From contig JANWXQ010000028.1 in the NCBI GenBank assembly GCA_025057275.1, positions 30,797-94,796 on the forward strand: 64,000 bases of DNA, in the 5' to 3' direction. Each line of letters begins with the position of its first letter. The first letter of the stretch is position 1. The translations under genes were made by a program, and so were the position numbers. Below are positions 26,041-34,302 of this stretch, one piece after another. Under the pieces are notes generated by a model. That model was not told where the DNA came from and did no database searches. It saw only the letters and a list, made by a program, of their open reading frames with translations. The DNA comes from Chitinophagales bacterium. GTDB lineage: Bacteria > Bacteroidota > Bacteroidia > Chitinophagales > UBA10324.

Positions 26041-27564
26041 TCAATGTTTTTCCGGCCGCAGGTGAGGAAAAAAGATTACATCCTGAATAGCAGGTGCATT
26101 GGCCAGCAGCATGACCAGCCTGTCTATACCGATGCCCACTCCTGCTGTAGGAGGCATGCCGTATTCCAACGCCCGCAGAAAATCCTCATCCAATTGCATG
26201 GCTTCGGGGTCGCCACGACGGCCCAGCTCCAGTTGCTCCTCAAAGCGGCGACGCTGATCGAGCGGATCGTTGAGCTCGGTGAAGGCATTGCACAGCTCCT
26301 TGCCGTTGCAGATGACTTCAAAACGTTCCACCAGTCCGGGCCGGCTTCGATGCCGGCGCGCCAACGGCGACATTTCCACCGGATAATCGGTAATGAAAGT
26401 GGGTTGAATCAGATGCGGTTCACAAAGCGTGCTGAACAGTTCATCAATGATTTTGCCACGCCCGGCCGTTTCATCCAAGGAAACACCGAACTCGCGGGCA
26501 GTAGCGCGCAAGGCCGCATCGTCCATGTCGGCAATTTGCCTGCCGGTGCGTTGCGCCAAGGCATCCAACAACGGAAGGCGCGGCCACGGCCGGCGAAAGT
26601 CAATGCGTTGGGATCCTACCGTTACCTGCGTGCTGCCGTGCAATTCCATGACTACCTGCTCCAGCATTTCCTCCACCAGATCCATCATCCACACATAATC
26701 TTTAAACGCCACATAGAGCTCCAGCATGGTGAATTCGGGATTGTGGTAACGGTCCATGCCTTCATTGCGGAAGTCTTTGGCAAATTCAAAAACACCGTTT
26801 AGTCCGCCGACAATAAGTCGCTTGAGGTAGAGTTCGTTGGCTATGCGCAGGTAAAGTTTCATGTCCAACGCATGGTGATGCGTGACAAAAGGCCGGGCCA
26901 GTGCCCCGCCATAGATGGGTTGCAGTATGGGTGTTTCTACTTCCAGGTAGCCCCGTTGCAACAAGAAGCTGCGCATGCTTTGCACAATCTGCGAGCGCTG
27001 CAGGAACACGCGGCGGCTTTCCGGATTGATGATCAGATCCACATACCGCTGCCGGTAGCGGAATTCCGGGTCGGTTACTTCATCGTATAGCTGACCTTCC
27101 TTTTCCTTCACAACCGGAAGCGGCCGCAAGGCTTTACTCAACAACTTCAGCGTGCGGGCATGGATGCTGATCTCGCCTGTGCGCGTGCGGAAGACTTCGC
27201 CGGAAACCCCGATGATATCTCCCAGGTCGAGTAACTTTTTCCAGACCACTTCATAAAGCGAAGCATTTCCGTCCTGCATCAGATCGTCGCGCTTCAGATA
27301 AATCTGAATGCGTCCTTTGGCATCCTGAAGGGTACAGAATGAAGCTCCCCCCATGATGCGGCGGGCCATAATGCGTCCGGCTACGGCAACGGTCATTCCG
27401 GCAAAAGCCTGTTCGTTTGCTTCAAAACCGGAAACGATATCGGCCGACCAGTGGGTTACTTCAAAATCTCCGGGCGGATAAGGGTCCACCCCCATGGCTT
27501 CCAGTTGTTGCCGGGCCTCACGGCGCAACCGCTCCTGTTCGCTCAACGCTTCCTGCTCGTGCAT
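26041..27564 (-). CDS. lysS: Lysyl-tRNA synthetase, class II
   Basis: 507 residues. The N-terminal OB-fold ([30 protein letters not shown]) is followed by the class II catalytic core: motif 2 context [20 protein letters not shown], and motif 3 [16 protein letters not shown] close to the end, with [13 protein letters not shown]. LysS charges tRNA-Lys. Length and order are standard. It is divergent from the cation efflux gene at 27699. Confidence 0.95.
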   Translation of the reverse strand: MHEQEALSEQERLRREARQQLEAMGVDPYPPGDFEVTHWSADIVSGFEANEQAFAGMTVAVAGRIMARRIMGGASFCTLQDAKGRIQIYLKRDDLMQDGNASLYEVVWKKLLDLGDIIGVSGEVFRTRTGEISIHARTLKLLSKALRPLPVVKEKEGQLYDEVTDPEFRYRQRYVDLIINPESRRVFLQRSQIVQSMRSFLLQRGYLEVETPILQPIYGGALARPFVTHHHALDMKLYLRIANELYLKRLIVGGLNGVFEFAKDFRNEGMDRYHNPEFTMLELYVAFKDYVWMMDLVEEMLEQVVMELHGSTQVTVGSQRIDFRRPWPRLPLLDALAQRTGRQIADMDDAALRATAREFGVSLDETAGRGKIIDELFSTLCEPHLIQPTFITDYPVEMSPLARRHRSRPGLVERFEVICNGKELCNAFTELNDPLDQRRRFEEQLELGRRGDPEAMQLDEDFLRALEYGMPPTAGVGIGIDRLVMLLANAPAIQDVIFFPHLRPEKH

Positions 27565-27698
27565 GGGACGAAGATAGCAACGCCGAAAGGGCCGGTCGTG
27601 GAACCGGAAGCGCTATACAGCGTTAGCTCAAGCACGGCAATCTAGCTTAGGGAGAGCGGCTTTTTCCAGTCTGCCTTTCCTTAACAAACTTTGAAGCA

Positions 27699-28676
27699 GT
27701 GATTCAGAACATCACCCTGCAGCGCATCATCACCGTGGCCAGCTTTATACTGTTGGCAGGTAAGGGAATAGCCTACAGTTTGACCCACTCCAATGCCGTG
27801 CTGTCCGATGCGCTGGAAAGCCTGGTAAATGTGGCTGCCGCACTTTTTGGATTGTTCAGTCTTCAACTTTCTGCACGGCCGCGCGACAGCAATCATCCCT
27901 ACGGACACGGAAAGATTGAATTTCTTTCAGCCGGGATAGAAGGCAGCCTGATTCTGTTTGCCGGCGTAATTATTGTGCTCAAGGCAACATACAACTTCTT
28001 CCGCCCGCAGCATCTGGCCGCTTTGGATTATGGCATCCTCATACTGGCCAGCACCGGTCTGGTGAATTACATTCTGGGTAACCTGGCCGTGCGTCGCGGA
28101 AAGCTTACGCACAGTCCTGCCCTGTTGGGCAGCGGCCGCCATCTGCAGTCGGATGCCTTTTCCACACTGGGCGTTTTGATCGCCATGTCGCTGTTGTATT
28201 TCTTTCCATATCACTGGTTAGACAACAGCGTGGCCATTCTGTTCGGCATCATCATTGCCTTCATGGGGTTTCGTGTTATCCGTACGGCAGTGGCCGGCAT
28301 CATGGATGAGGCCGACATGGAATTGCTGGGACACATGATACATTTTGTGAACAATAACCGACGGCCTGCCTGGGTGGATCTGCACAACATGCGGGTGATC
28401 AAATACGGACCAGTTCTGCATGTGGACTGCCATCTGACGCTGCCCTGGTATTACAGCGTGGCACAAGCCCATGAAGAAGTCGGTGAATTGCGCAACGTCA
28501 TGGAGAAATCGGTGAAAAATCCCGTGGAGTTTTTTATTCACTCCGATGCCTGTGTGCCGCCTGACCAATGCCGCATCTGTTCCCTGGGCGACTGCGCCCA
28601 TCGCCGGCAGCCGATGACTTATCGTCAGGAATGGACCCTGGAAAGCACCCTGGCCGACCGGAAGCACGGCACTTAA
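27699..28676 (+). CDS. Cation diffusion facilitator (CDF) transporter
   Basis: 325 residues with a GTG start. Six membrane helices in the CDF order. Metal-site motifs: LSDALESLVN in helix 2, HPYGHGKIEF in the loop, and HLQSDAFSTLG in helix 5. A cytoplasmic domain follows (VDLHNMRVIKYGPVLHVDCHLTLPW). The end is unusual: a cysteine-rich tail CVPPDQCRICSLGDCAHR that could bind Zn or another metal. Role: efflux of Zn, Fe, Co or Mn by proton exchange; metal not determinable. Stop overlaps the flavin reductase stop by 4 bases. Confidence 0.9.
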   Translation: MIQNITLQRIITVASFILLAGKGIAYSLTHSNAVLSDALESLVNVAAALFGLFSLQLSARPRDSNHPYGHGKIEFLSAGIEGSLILFAGVIIVLKATYNFFRPQHLAALDYGILILASTGLVNYILGNLAVRRGKLTHSPALLGSGRHLQSDAFSTLGVLIAMSLLYFFPYHWLDNSVAILFGIIIAFMGFRVIRTAVAGIMDEADMELLGHMIHFVNNNRRPAWVDLHNMRVIKYGPVLHVDCHLTLPWYYSVAQAHEEVGELRNVMEKSVKNPVEFFIHSDACVPPDQCRICSLGDCAHRRQPMTYRQEWTLESTLADRKHGT

Positions 28677-29581
28677 CCACTCAGCAACAGCTTCCAGGCT
28701 TCGCGCACACGGCTTTCGGCGAGCAAACGCTTCGCTGCCAGGTGACACTGATACTGGAATGATTCGGCATCGTTGCCAAAGCGACGGCGCAGTTCATCCA
28801 GCAGAGGTTCTACCGTCACGTCCTGAAGATCTTCTGCAGTAGGCAGCCGCTCCACATTGGCCAGCAGCCCCAGGTCGTTTCCGGAAAGCACTACCGAATT
28901 CCGGATTGCTTCGGGCAAACCGTCTAAGCCCAGAGCAGGCTGATCCGTCGGCTTAGGCACGCGAAACAAGGCTGCTCCGGAAGCCCGGCAATAAAAATCC
29001 TGCCCCATGCGCGCTACCAGATCCAGCTTGTGGGGATCTATGCGGCCCTGTGCATCCAGCACCCGATCGGCAATATGCATGAGCAAAACTTCACATATAA
29101 CCAGATTGGCTCCTCCGCCCTGTTCGCCCATGGATTTAATCTCCACCACCTTGCATTCCATGTGCACCGGCGACTCCGCCACCCGCCAGGGCCGCACCCG
29201 CAGCGAGGGCAACTTGCTGAAGCCCGCTTTTACGAACTCATCGATTCCTTTGGGATATTCGCTGCTGGCTACGTTGGCCTGCTGCACCATGTCGTAGGTA
29301 ACCACATTGATGACCACCTCCGGCACTTCCCGAACATTGTCCAGCGTGTTTTTTACGGTGTTATCCCTTACCCGGCGGGCAGGTGAAAACACCAGCGTCA
29401 CCGGCCGGCTGCCAAAAGCATTAAAAAAACTAAACGGGGAAAGGTTGGCATTTCCTGCAGCGTCCACCGTGCTGGCAAATGCTATCGGCCGGGGGGCCAC
29501 GGCAGACAGCAGATAGCCGTGCATGCGCGGCACCGGCACTTCAGCCGGATCAACGATAAGCATCCTGTACGAGCTGGGCAC
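28673..29581 (-). CDS. Flavin reductase-like FMN-binding split-barrel protein
   Basis: 302 residues. The first 200 residues are a flavin reductase-like split barrel: YLLSAVAPRPIAFASTVDAAG, NLSPFSFFNAFGSRPVTLVFS, DMVQQANVASSEYPKGIDEF and HMECKVVEI. The last 100 residues form a helical extension (VLSGNDLGLLANVERLPT, CHLAAKRLLAESRVREAWKLL) not found in short RutF-type reductases. Function in the cell is unknown; it binds FMN and probably reduces flavin or a substrate with NAD(P)H. It follows the Asp-box lipoprotein gene by 4 bases. Confidence 0.8.
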   Translation of the reverse strand: MPSSYRMLIVDPAEVPVPRMHGYLLSAVAPRPIAFASTVDAAGNANLSPFSFFNAFGSRPVTLVFSPARRVRDNTVKNTLDNVREVPEVVINVVTYDMVQQANVASSEYPKGIDEFVKAGFSKLPSLRVRPWRVAESPVHMECKVVEIKSMGEQGGGANLVICEVLLMHIADRVLDAQGRIDPHKLDLVARMGQDFYCRASGAALFRVPKPTDQPALGLDGLPEAIRNSVVLSGNDLGLLANVERLPTAEDLQDVTVEPLLDELRRRFGNDAESFQYQCHLAAKRLLAESRVREAWKLLLSG

Positions 29582-29585
29582 GAAG

Positions 29586-30545
29586 TTAGGGATCAGAAAA
29601 ACGGTAAATCCGACCCCCGCTACCGCACAGAAAGCCGCCGTTGCTCGTCAGCGCAATACCATTGAGATCCACCTGGCCGGAAAAGGCTACTCTCTTCCAA
29701 CTGGTGCCGCCATCAGTGGTTTTCAGAAAGCAGCCTTTCGGGCCGATGGCATAGCCACGCATGCGGTCGCGAAAAGCGATGCGGTTCAGATGCACCTGGG
29801 GCAATAGCAAACTGTTGCCGTTGCGTATGCGCTTCCAGCTTTTCCCCCCGTCCACCGTTTTCCACACCGATCCCTGAAAGCCGGCAACATATCCCACCGA
29901 GGGCTCCGGAAAGGAGAACGAAACAAAAAAATCGCCATGGGCATTGCTGTATTGCCAGCTGCTTCCTGAATCCGTTGTGTACATCACCAGCCCGTAGCCG
30001 GCAACCAGCCCGTATTGTGCCGAAAAAAAATGCACGTCCCTGAGTTCGACATCAAAGGTGTCTGCAATCCAGTTGGCTCCTCCGTCCGTGGAAAAATGCA
30101 GCACGCCGGTGGTAAACCCTTCTCCGCCGCAGGCCCAGCCATGCCGGGCATCATAGAAATGGAAATCCAAGACAGGATCCCACAAATAAGGTTGATTGGT
30201 AACCCAGGAACTGCCGCTGTTTTCGCTTCGGTAAATGAGTCCGTCGTAATTGGACATCACCAGCGTATCGGCCGAAAATAACCAGAGTCCGTACAACTTT
30301 TTTTTCAATTCAATAGTTTGAACGGGCGCCCACGAACGGCCGGCATCGGTGCTGCGCAGCAGCAAACCTAGATCGTAGCGCGAACCGCCGCAGGCATAAA
30401 TCACCGAATCACCGGCAACAGCAATGGCTTCCAGATCCAGCGTGGTAGGGCTTTCCAACTCTTCTACCTGCATATCGGTTTTCGGCATCTGACAGGCCAT
30501 GAGGCCGGACAGCAACAACAAGGCAACGGCGACGGGCAATTTCAT
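29586..30545 (-). CDS. Asp-box (Ycf48-like) lipoprotein
   Basis: 319 residues from Met10, which begins a lipoprotein signal (MKLPVAVALLLLSGLMAC). The mature part is a beta-propeller with six Asp boxes: STDAGRSW, SENSGSSW, STDGGANW, TTDSGSSW, TVDGGKSW and TTDGGTSW. This resembles the Ycf48/HCF136-type propeller, here without photosynthesis, so the role is unknown; such lipoproteins often help fold or bind surface proteins. It starts 7 bases after the aminotransferase stop and is followed 4 bases later by the flavin reductase gene. Confidence 0.75.
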   Translation of the reverse strand: MKLPVAVALLLLSGLMACQMPKTDMQVEELESPTTLDLEAIAVAGDSVIYACGGSRYDLGLLLRSTDAGRSWAPVQTIELKKKLYGLWLFSADTLVMSNYDGLIYRSENSGSSWVTNQPYLWDPVLDFHFYDARHGWACGGEGFTTGVLHFSTDGGANWIADTFDVELRDVHFFSAQYGLVAGYGLVMYTTDSGSSWQYSNAHGDFFVSFSFPEPSVGYVAGFQGSVWKTVDGGKSWKRIRNGNSLLLPQVHLNRIAFRDRMRGYAIGPKGCFLKTTDGGTSWKRVAFSGQVDLNGIALTSNGGFLCGSGGRIYRFSDP

Positions 30546-30552
30546 GGATCGT

Positions 30553-31755
30553 TCAACCTGATTGAACGGCATGCAAAGCCGTGAGCATCCTACGGCATAC
30601 CTCTGCGATTTGCTCTCCGGTAATGGTCAGGGGCGGCGCCAGGCGTATGCAATGGGGAGCAAACAGAAACCAGTCCACAGCCAGGCCTTGCTCCAGACAG
30701 GCCTGCACGGCCCTGCGGCAGATGGTCTCATCGCCCAGGTCAACAGCCATCAGCAGGCCTTCCGCCCGTACTTCACGGATCAACGGATGGTTCAACTGCG
30801 AAACAAAAAACTGACTTTTTGCTTTCACCTCCTCTATTAAACGATTGTTCAAAAGAAATTCCAGAGCTGCCAGTCCGGCCGCACAACTGAGCGGATGGCC
30901 GCCGAACGTAGTGATATGTCCTAATGCAGGCCGAACGCTGAGCGTCTGCATTTGTTCATAGCCGGAAACAAATGCACCCAAAGGCAGACCTCCACCCAGG
31001 GCTTTGGCCAGTATCAGCACATCAGGAACGATTTCGTAGCGCTGAAAACAAAACAAATGGCCGGTGCGACCCATGCCGGTCTGACATTCATCAAAAACCA
31101 GGAGGGCTCCCGTTTGCGTGCACCGCCGGCGCAATGCCTGTAAGAACGATTCCGTGCCGGCAATCACACCTGCCTCAGCCTGCACCGGCTCAACAAACAC
31201 GGCAGCAGTCTGTGGCCCGATGTGTTCCAGGCCCGATATGTCATTGTACGGCAGCAGGTGACAGCCCGGAATCAACGGACGAAAAGCATTGCGCAACGAT
31301 TCATCACCCAATATACTGAGCGCCCCCTGCGTGCTGCCGTGATAGCAACGGTAAAACGACACGATTTCGGTGCGTCCGGTAAAACGTTTGGCCAGTTTCA
31401 TCGCGCCTTCCACCGCTTCGCTGCCCGAATTGGTGAAATAGACCGTTTGCAACGACCGGGGCAGTAATGCGGCCAGGCGCATCGCATAGCGGACCTGCGG
31501 GGCCAACAGGTATTCGCCATAAACCATGACGTGCAGATGCTGCTGCAGTTGCTGGTTTATGGCAGCAAGTACGGCAGGATTTCCATGTCCCAGGTGGCTG
31601 ACGGAAATTCCGGATATCAGGTCTACATAAGCTTTTCCTGAAGCATCGAAAAGAAAAATGTCGCGGGCAGAAACAATGTTCAGCAACAGAGGCTGCTGCG
31701 ACGTAGGAGCAAGATGCCGCAGGAAAGCTTCCCGCAAGTCGGTCATCACGGCCAA
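30553..31755 (-). CDS. Class III PLP-dependent aminotransferase (acetylornithine/ornithine type)
   Basis: 400 residues (397 from Met4 at 31746). Class III motifs: VDLISGISVSHLGHGNP, YFTNSGSEAVEGAMKLAKRFTG, FYRCYHGSTQGALSILG, LLVFDECQTGMGRTG and the PLP lysine in LILAKALGGGLPLGAF. It transfers an amino group, commonly omega-amino donors such as ornithine or acetylornithine, to 2-oxoglutarate; exact substrate cannot be read here because no arg genes are adjacent. A perfect -7 box at 31753-31760 supports Met4. Confidence 0.85.
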   Translation of the reverse strand: MAVMTDLREAFLRHLAPTSQQPLLLNIVSARDIFLFDASGKAYVDLISGISVSHLGHGNPAVLAAINQQLQQHLHVMVYGEYLLAPQVRYAMRLAALLPRSLQTVYFTNSGSEAVEGAMKLAKRFTGRTEIVSFYRCYHGSTQGALSILGDESLRNAFRPLIPGCHLLPYNDISGLEHIGPQTAAVFVEPVQAEAGVIAGTESFLQALRRRCTQTGALLVFDECQTGMGRTGHLFCFQRYEIVPDVLILAKALGGGLPLGAFVSGYEQMQTLSVRPALGHITTFGGHPLSCAAGLAALEFLLNNRLIEEVKAKSQFFVSQLNHPLIREVRAEGLLMAVDLGDETICRRAVQACLEQGLAVDWFLFAPHCIRLAPPLTITGEQIAEVCRRMLTALHAVQSG

Positions 31756-31760
31756 AGTTA
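31753..31760 (-). promoter_or_regulatory. Candidate -7 box for the aminotransferase gene
   Basis: TAACTTTG on the minus strand, 6 bases before Met4 (31746). A start this close implies an almost leaderless mRNA. No -33 TTG at correct distance. Confidence 0.35.
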
Positions 31761-31798
31761 GCCGCTCGCTGATGGTGCTTTCGGCGTAATCTTGCCGG

Positions 31799-32311
31799 GT
31801 GAACCTGTTGATTTATGGCCTGAACTACGTGCCCGCCGTGCGGGTACAGATGCAGGACGACGAACGGCTTGTATTGGAAAGCATAAGAAATCCGGTCTGG
31901 AATCCGGTTTTCACCGTCGGCACTATCAGCTTTGTTTTGTCCATGACGCTTCGGGGCTTTTTCGACCAGCATTATGCTACGCCGGTGCTGGGCATTTCTG
32001 CCTTTGTCTTGTTTTATGGCGTATGGATTCTTTCGGCAACCGGCCTGGTAGTGATGGATCGTCCCAGCAGCACCATTTATTTTGTTTATCGGCATCTGGG
32101 CTATCTGCAAAAAGTTTATACCGTGCCCATTCGTTCCGTCGATGCCGTGTGCCTGCAGCAAAACAACCGCCGCCTGCGCTTTTATCTGCTGCGCGACGAC
32201 GGAACCCGTATGGCGGTGGGGCATTCGAAAGATGCGGCGCTGCTGGAAGCTACTGCCCGACAGTCGGCATCGTTTCTGCAGGTGCCCTTGCAGACAGCTT
32301 CCACAACATAG
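31799..32311 (+). CDS. Uncharacterised small membrane protein
   Basis: 170 residues with a GTG start. Two hydrophobic helices (NPVFTVGTISFVLSMTLRGFF and VLGISAFVLFYGVWILSATGLVV) are followed by a polar domain (YVRHLGYLQKVY-like region, PIRSVDAVCLQQNNRRLRFYLLRDDG) that resembles the bacterial PH-like or two-helix-plus-sheet layout. I do not recognise the family. It is divergent from the aminotransferase (43 bases) and ends 36 bases before tRNA-Phe. Confidence 0.6.
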   Translation: MNLLIYGLNYVPAVRVQMQDDERLVLESIRNPVWNPVFTVGTISFVLSMTLRGFFDQHYATPVLGISAFVLFYGVWILSATGLVVMDRPSSTIYFVYRHLGYLQKVYTVPIRSVDAVCLQQNNRRLRFYLLRDDGTRMAVGHSKDAALLEATARQSASFLQVPLQTASTT

Positions 32312-32330
32312 CAATTCGGGTACGGGACAC

Positions 32331-32338
32331 TACCTTTG
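32331..32338 (+). promoter_or_regulatory. -7 box for tRNA-Phe
   Basis: TACCTTTG matches TAnnTTTG exactly and ends 9 bases before the first base of the tRNA, just where the transcription start would fall. No TTG at the -33 spacing. Confidence 0.55.
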
Positions 32339-32347
32339 CCTCCCTCC

Positions 32348-32420
<73 letters not shown>

Positions 32421-32427
32421 CTTCAGA

Positions 32428-33114
32428 TCAGGCCGTGCGGCGCACCGCCTTTTTCCTTTCTGCCCTGCTGCGATTTTTTTCCTGTCGCTCGTAATAAGCA
32501 CACCATGCGGTTAACGGGCATCGGCTGCATAAAGGCTTTCTGGCCTTGCAGACATAGCGACCGTGCAAAATCAGCCAGTGATGAGCGCGCCCTCTGAGCG
32601 ATTCGGGAATGTAGCGGGTTAGTTGTTTTTCTGCCTGCAACGGGTTCCGCGCCCCGACGGTAAGCCCGATGCGCCGGGCAACCCGAAACACATGCGTGTC
32701 CACCGCCAGGGTTGGCTGCTGAAACACGGCCGAAGCAATAACGTTGGCGGTTTTGCGTCCTACGCCAGGCAGCTTAACCAGCTCTGCCGGATCAGCAGGC
32801 ACCTGGCCTCCGTAGTGTTGCATCAGCATGCGGGCCATGGCCACCAGATGGCGGCTCTTGCTGTTCGGATAACTGATACTGCGAATCAGTCGGTACACAT
32901 CGTGTTCGGAGGCTTTAGCGAGGGCAGCAGCATCCGGATAATGGCGGAACAGTTCCGGAGTGGTCAGGTTGACGCGCTTGTCGGTGCATTGGGCCGAAAG
33001 GATGACGGCCACCAGCAGCTGAAACGGCGTTTCATAACGCAGTTCCGTGTCGGCATGCGGCTGATGACGAAGGAAATAATCCAAAACGCCCTCAAAGCGC
33101 TCCCTGCGGTTCAC
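32428..33114 (-). CDS. nth: Endonuclease III (DNA glycosylase/AP lyase)
   Basis: 228 residues, GTG start. Helix-hairpin-helix LPGVGRKTANVIAS holds the catalytic Lys, and the catalytic Asp lies in VDTHVFRVARRIGL. The C-terminal 4Fe-4S cluster has the exact spacing C-x6-C-x2-C-x5-C (CKARKPLCSRCPLTAWC). It removes oxidised pyrimidines. A basic tail (RSRAERKKAVRRTA) ends it. A perfect -7 box lies at 33119-33126. Confidence 0.95.
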   Translation of the reverse strand: MNRRERFEGVLDYFLRHQPHADTELRYETPFQLLVAVILSAQCTDKRVNLTTPELFRHYPDAAALAKASEHDVYRLIRSISYPNSKSRHLVAMARMLMQHYGGQVPADPAELVKLPGVGRKTANVIASAVFQQPTLAVDTHVFRVARRIGLTVGARNPLQAEKQLTRYIPESLRGRAHHWLILHGRYVCKARKPLCSRCPLTAWCAYYERQEKNRSRAERKKAVRRTA

Positions 33115-33118
33115 GCCT

Positions 33119-33126
33119 CAAATGTA
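33119..33126 (-). promoter_or_regulatory. Candidate -7 box for nth
   Basis: TACATTTG on the minus strand ending 4 bases before the GTG start. Either the mRNA is leaderless or the true start is slightly downstream. No -33 element. Confidence 0.3.
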
Positions 33127-33140
33127 GCCGCCTGATGTGT

Positions 33141-33374
33141 TCAGGCATGCTCCAGAGCCGTCTGCCTGCTGTAGGCCAGCACCAGTTGAACGGAAGTTTC
33201 GCTGGGGCCGTCAGGAACCTGCCTGAGTTCTTCAATCGTCTGCTGAAGCCGGTTCAGCTCCTCCTGTCGGGCCGGATGTTCCTGCAGCCACTGGCGGAAC
33301 GCATGGGCTTCTTCGGAGGGCATTTCATGGAACAAAAAGCGAATCAGGTCGTTGGGTGTAAAAGTTGGATCCAT
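33141..33374 (-). CDS. Small protein, probable anti-sigma-type partner
   Basis: 77 residues, soluble, acidic and helical: DPTFTPNDLIRFLFHEMPSEEAHAFRQWL resembles the N-terminal zinc-less anti-sigma domain of Bacteroidota (EMxxEExxxFxxWL pattern), followed by a helix with ELNRLQQTIEELRQ. It lacks a membrane helix. It lies 74 bases after the ECF sigma factor gene on the same strand, an arrangement expected of a sigma/anti-sigma pair. Function inferred from context. Confidence 0.6.
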   Translation of the reverse strand: MDPTFTPNDLIRFLFHEMPSEEAHAFRQWLQEHPARQEELNRLQQTIEELRQVPDGPSETSVQLVLAYSRQTALEHA

Positions 33375-33448
33375 CTAACGGGTTTTGTGAGTCATTTGCC
33401 CACTAAAACGCCGTCACCGCCCTGCTTCGTATGAAAGCCCCGAAAAAA

Positions 33449-34027
33449 TTAAAGCGACAGCTTCAGCTGCTTTTTCAGCTTGCGCAGGTTGATCAAGGCA
33501 TAGCGCATGCGGCCCAGTGCCGTATTAATGCTCACCCCGGTAAGCTCGGCTATTTCCTTAAAGCTCAGATCAGCCCAGATGCGCAGGATGACCACCTCGC
33601 GTTGTTCGGCAGGCAGCCGCTCCACCAGTTCGCGCACGGCCTGATGCGATTGTGTTTTCATCAGCTCCCGATCGGCCGCAGGCCCGCTGAGGTTCAATAC
33701 CTCAAACAGATCGTAACCGTCGGTGGTTACCACAGCCGGCGTACGCTGCGTCTTGCGGTAGTAGTCGATGCAGCGGTTGTGGGCAATCCGCAAAATCCAG
33801 GGTAGAAATTTACCTTCCTCCTGGTAGGCTCCTGCCCTCAGTTTGCGGATGGCTTTCATGAAAGTATCCTGAAAAAGATCCTCAGCCAGATAGCGGTCGC
33901 GAACGAACATGTAAATAGCTCCAAACACCCGCTGCCGGTGCCGCCGGATCAGAAGTTCCAGCGCGGCTTCATCACCCTGAACATACTGCCTGACCAGTTG
34001 TTCATCAGAAACTTGCTTGTGTTCCAT
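33449..34027 (-). CDS. ECF-type RNA polymerase sigma factor
   Basis: 192 residues. Region 2: EAALELLIRRHRQRVFGAIYMFVRDRYLAEDLFQDTFMKAI, with the -10 contact RIAHNRCIDYYRK. Region 4: LPAEQREVVILRIWADLSFKEIAELTGVSINTALGRMRYAL. No regulatory C-terminal extension. It directs transcription of unknown target genes. It starts right beside one arm of an 11-base inverted repeat at 34028-34038, suggesting regulation at its own 5' end. Confidence 0.93.
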   Translation of the reverse strand: MEHKQVSDEQLVRQYVQGDEAALELLIRRHRQRVFGAIYMFVRDRYLAEDLFQDTFMKAIRKLRAGAYQEEGKFLPWILRIAHNRCIDYYRKTQRTPAVVTTDGYDLFEVLNLSGPAADRELMKTQSHQAVRELVERLPAEQREVVILRIWADLSFKEIAELTGVSINTALGRMRYALINLRKLKKQLKLSL

Positions 34028-34107
34028 AGACGTTTACTGTTTTTTGGGTTAACAAAATGTTCCGGCTTCGGATTGACTCCTGAATGCCGTAGAACGAGTA
34101 AACGTCT
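34028..34107. repeat. 11-base inverted repeat upstream of the sigma factor gene
   Basis: AGACGTTTACT at 34028-34038 and its exact reverse complement AGTAAACGTCT at 34097-34107, separated by 58 bases. The first arm touches the sigma factor start codon. On the minus strand the two arms flank AACATTTTGTTAACCC. It may be a paired operator or, if transcribed whole, a stem sequestering the start. Confidence 0.75.
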
Positions 34108-34302
34108 CTGCGCTAGGCGATAGGTTTTGGTTTTCGTTATGGACGAAGCGACACCACTCCTGCAACAGGAATCATGCCGTTTCTATCCGGATTTAAAGTA
34201 GAATTGCAACCGTTACAAAAAGCGTTTGAGTAACTCTGTGCCGATAGGTTGCCTTGAGGTTGTGTTGTACAAAGATGCAAATTTTTCAGGAAATACCACC
34301 TG

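Noticed and set aside
31304-32314. A 336-residue minus-strand ORF spanning the aminotransferase start and the small membrane protein
   Set aside because: It crosses two opposite-strand coding regions and an intergenic promoter, and shows no family pattern.
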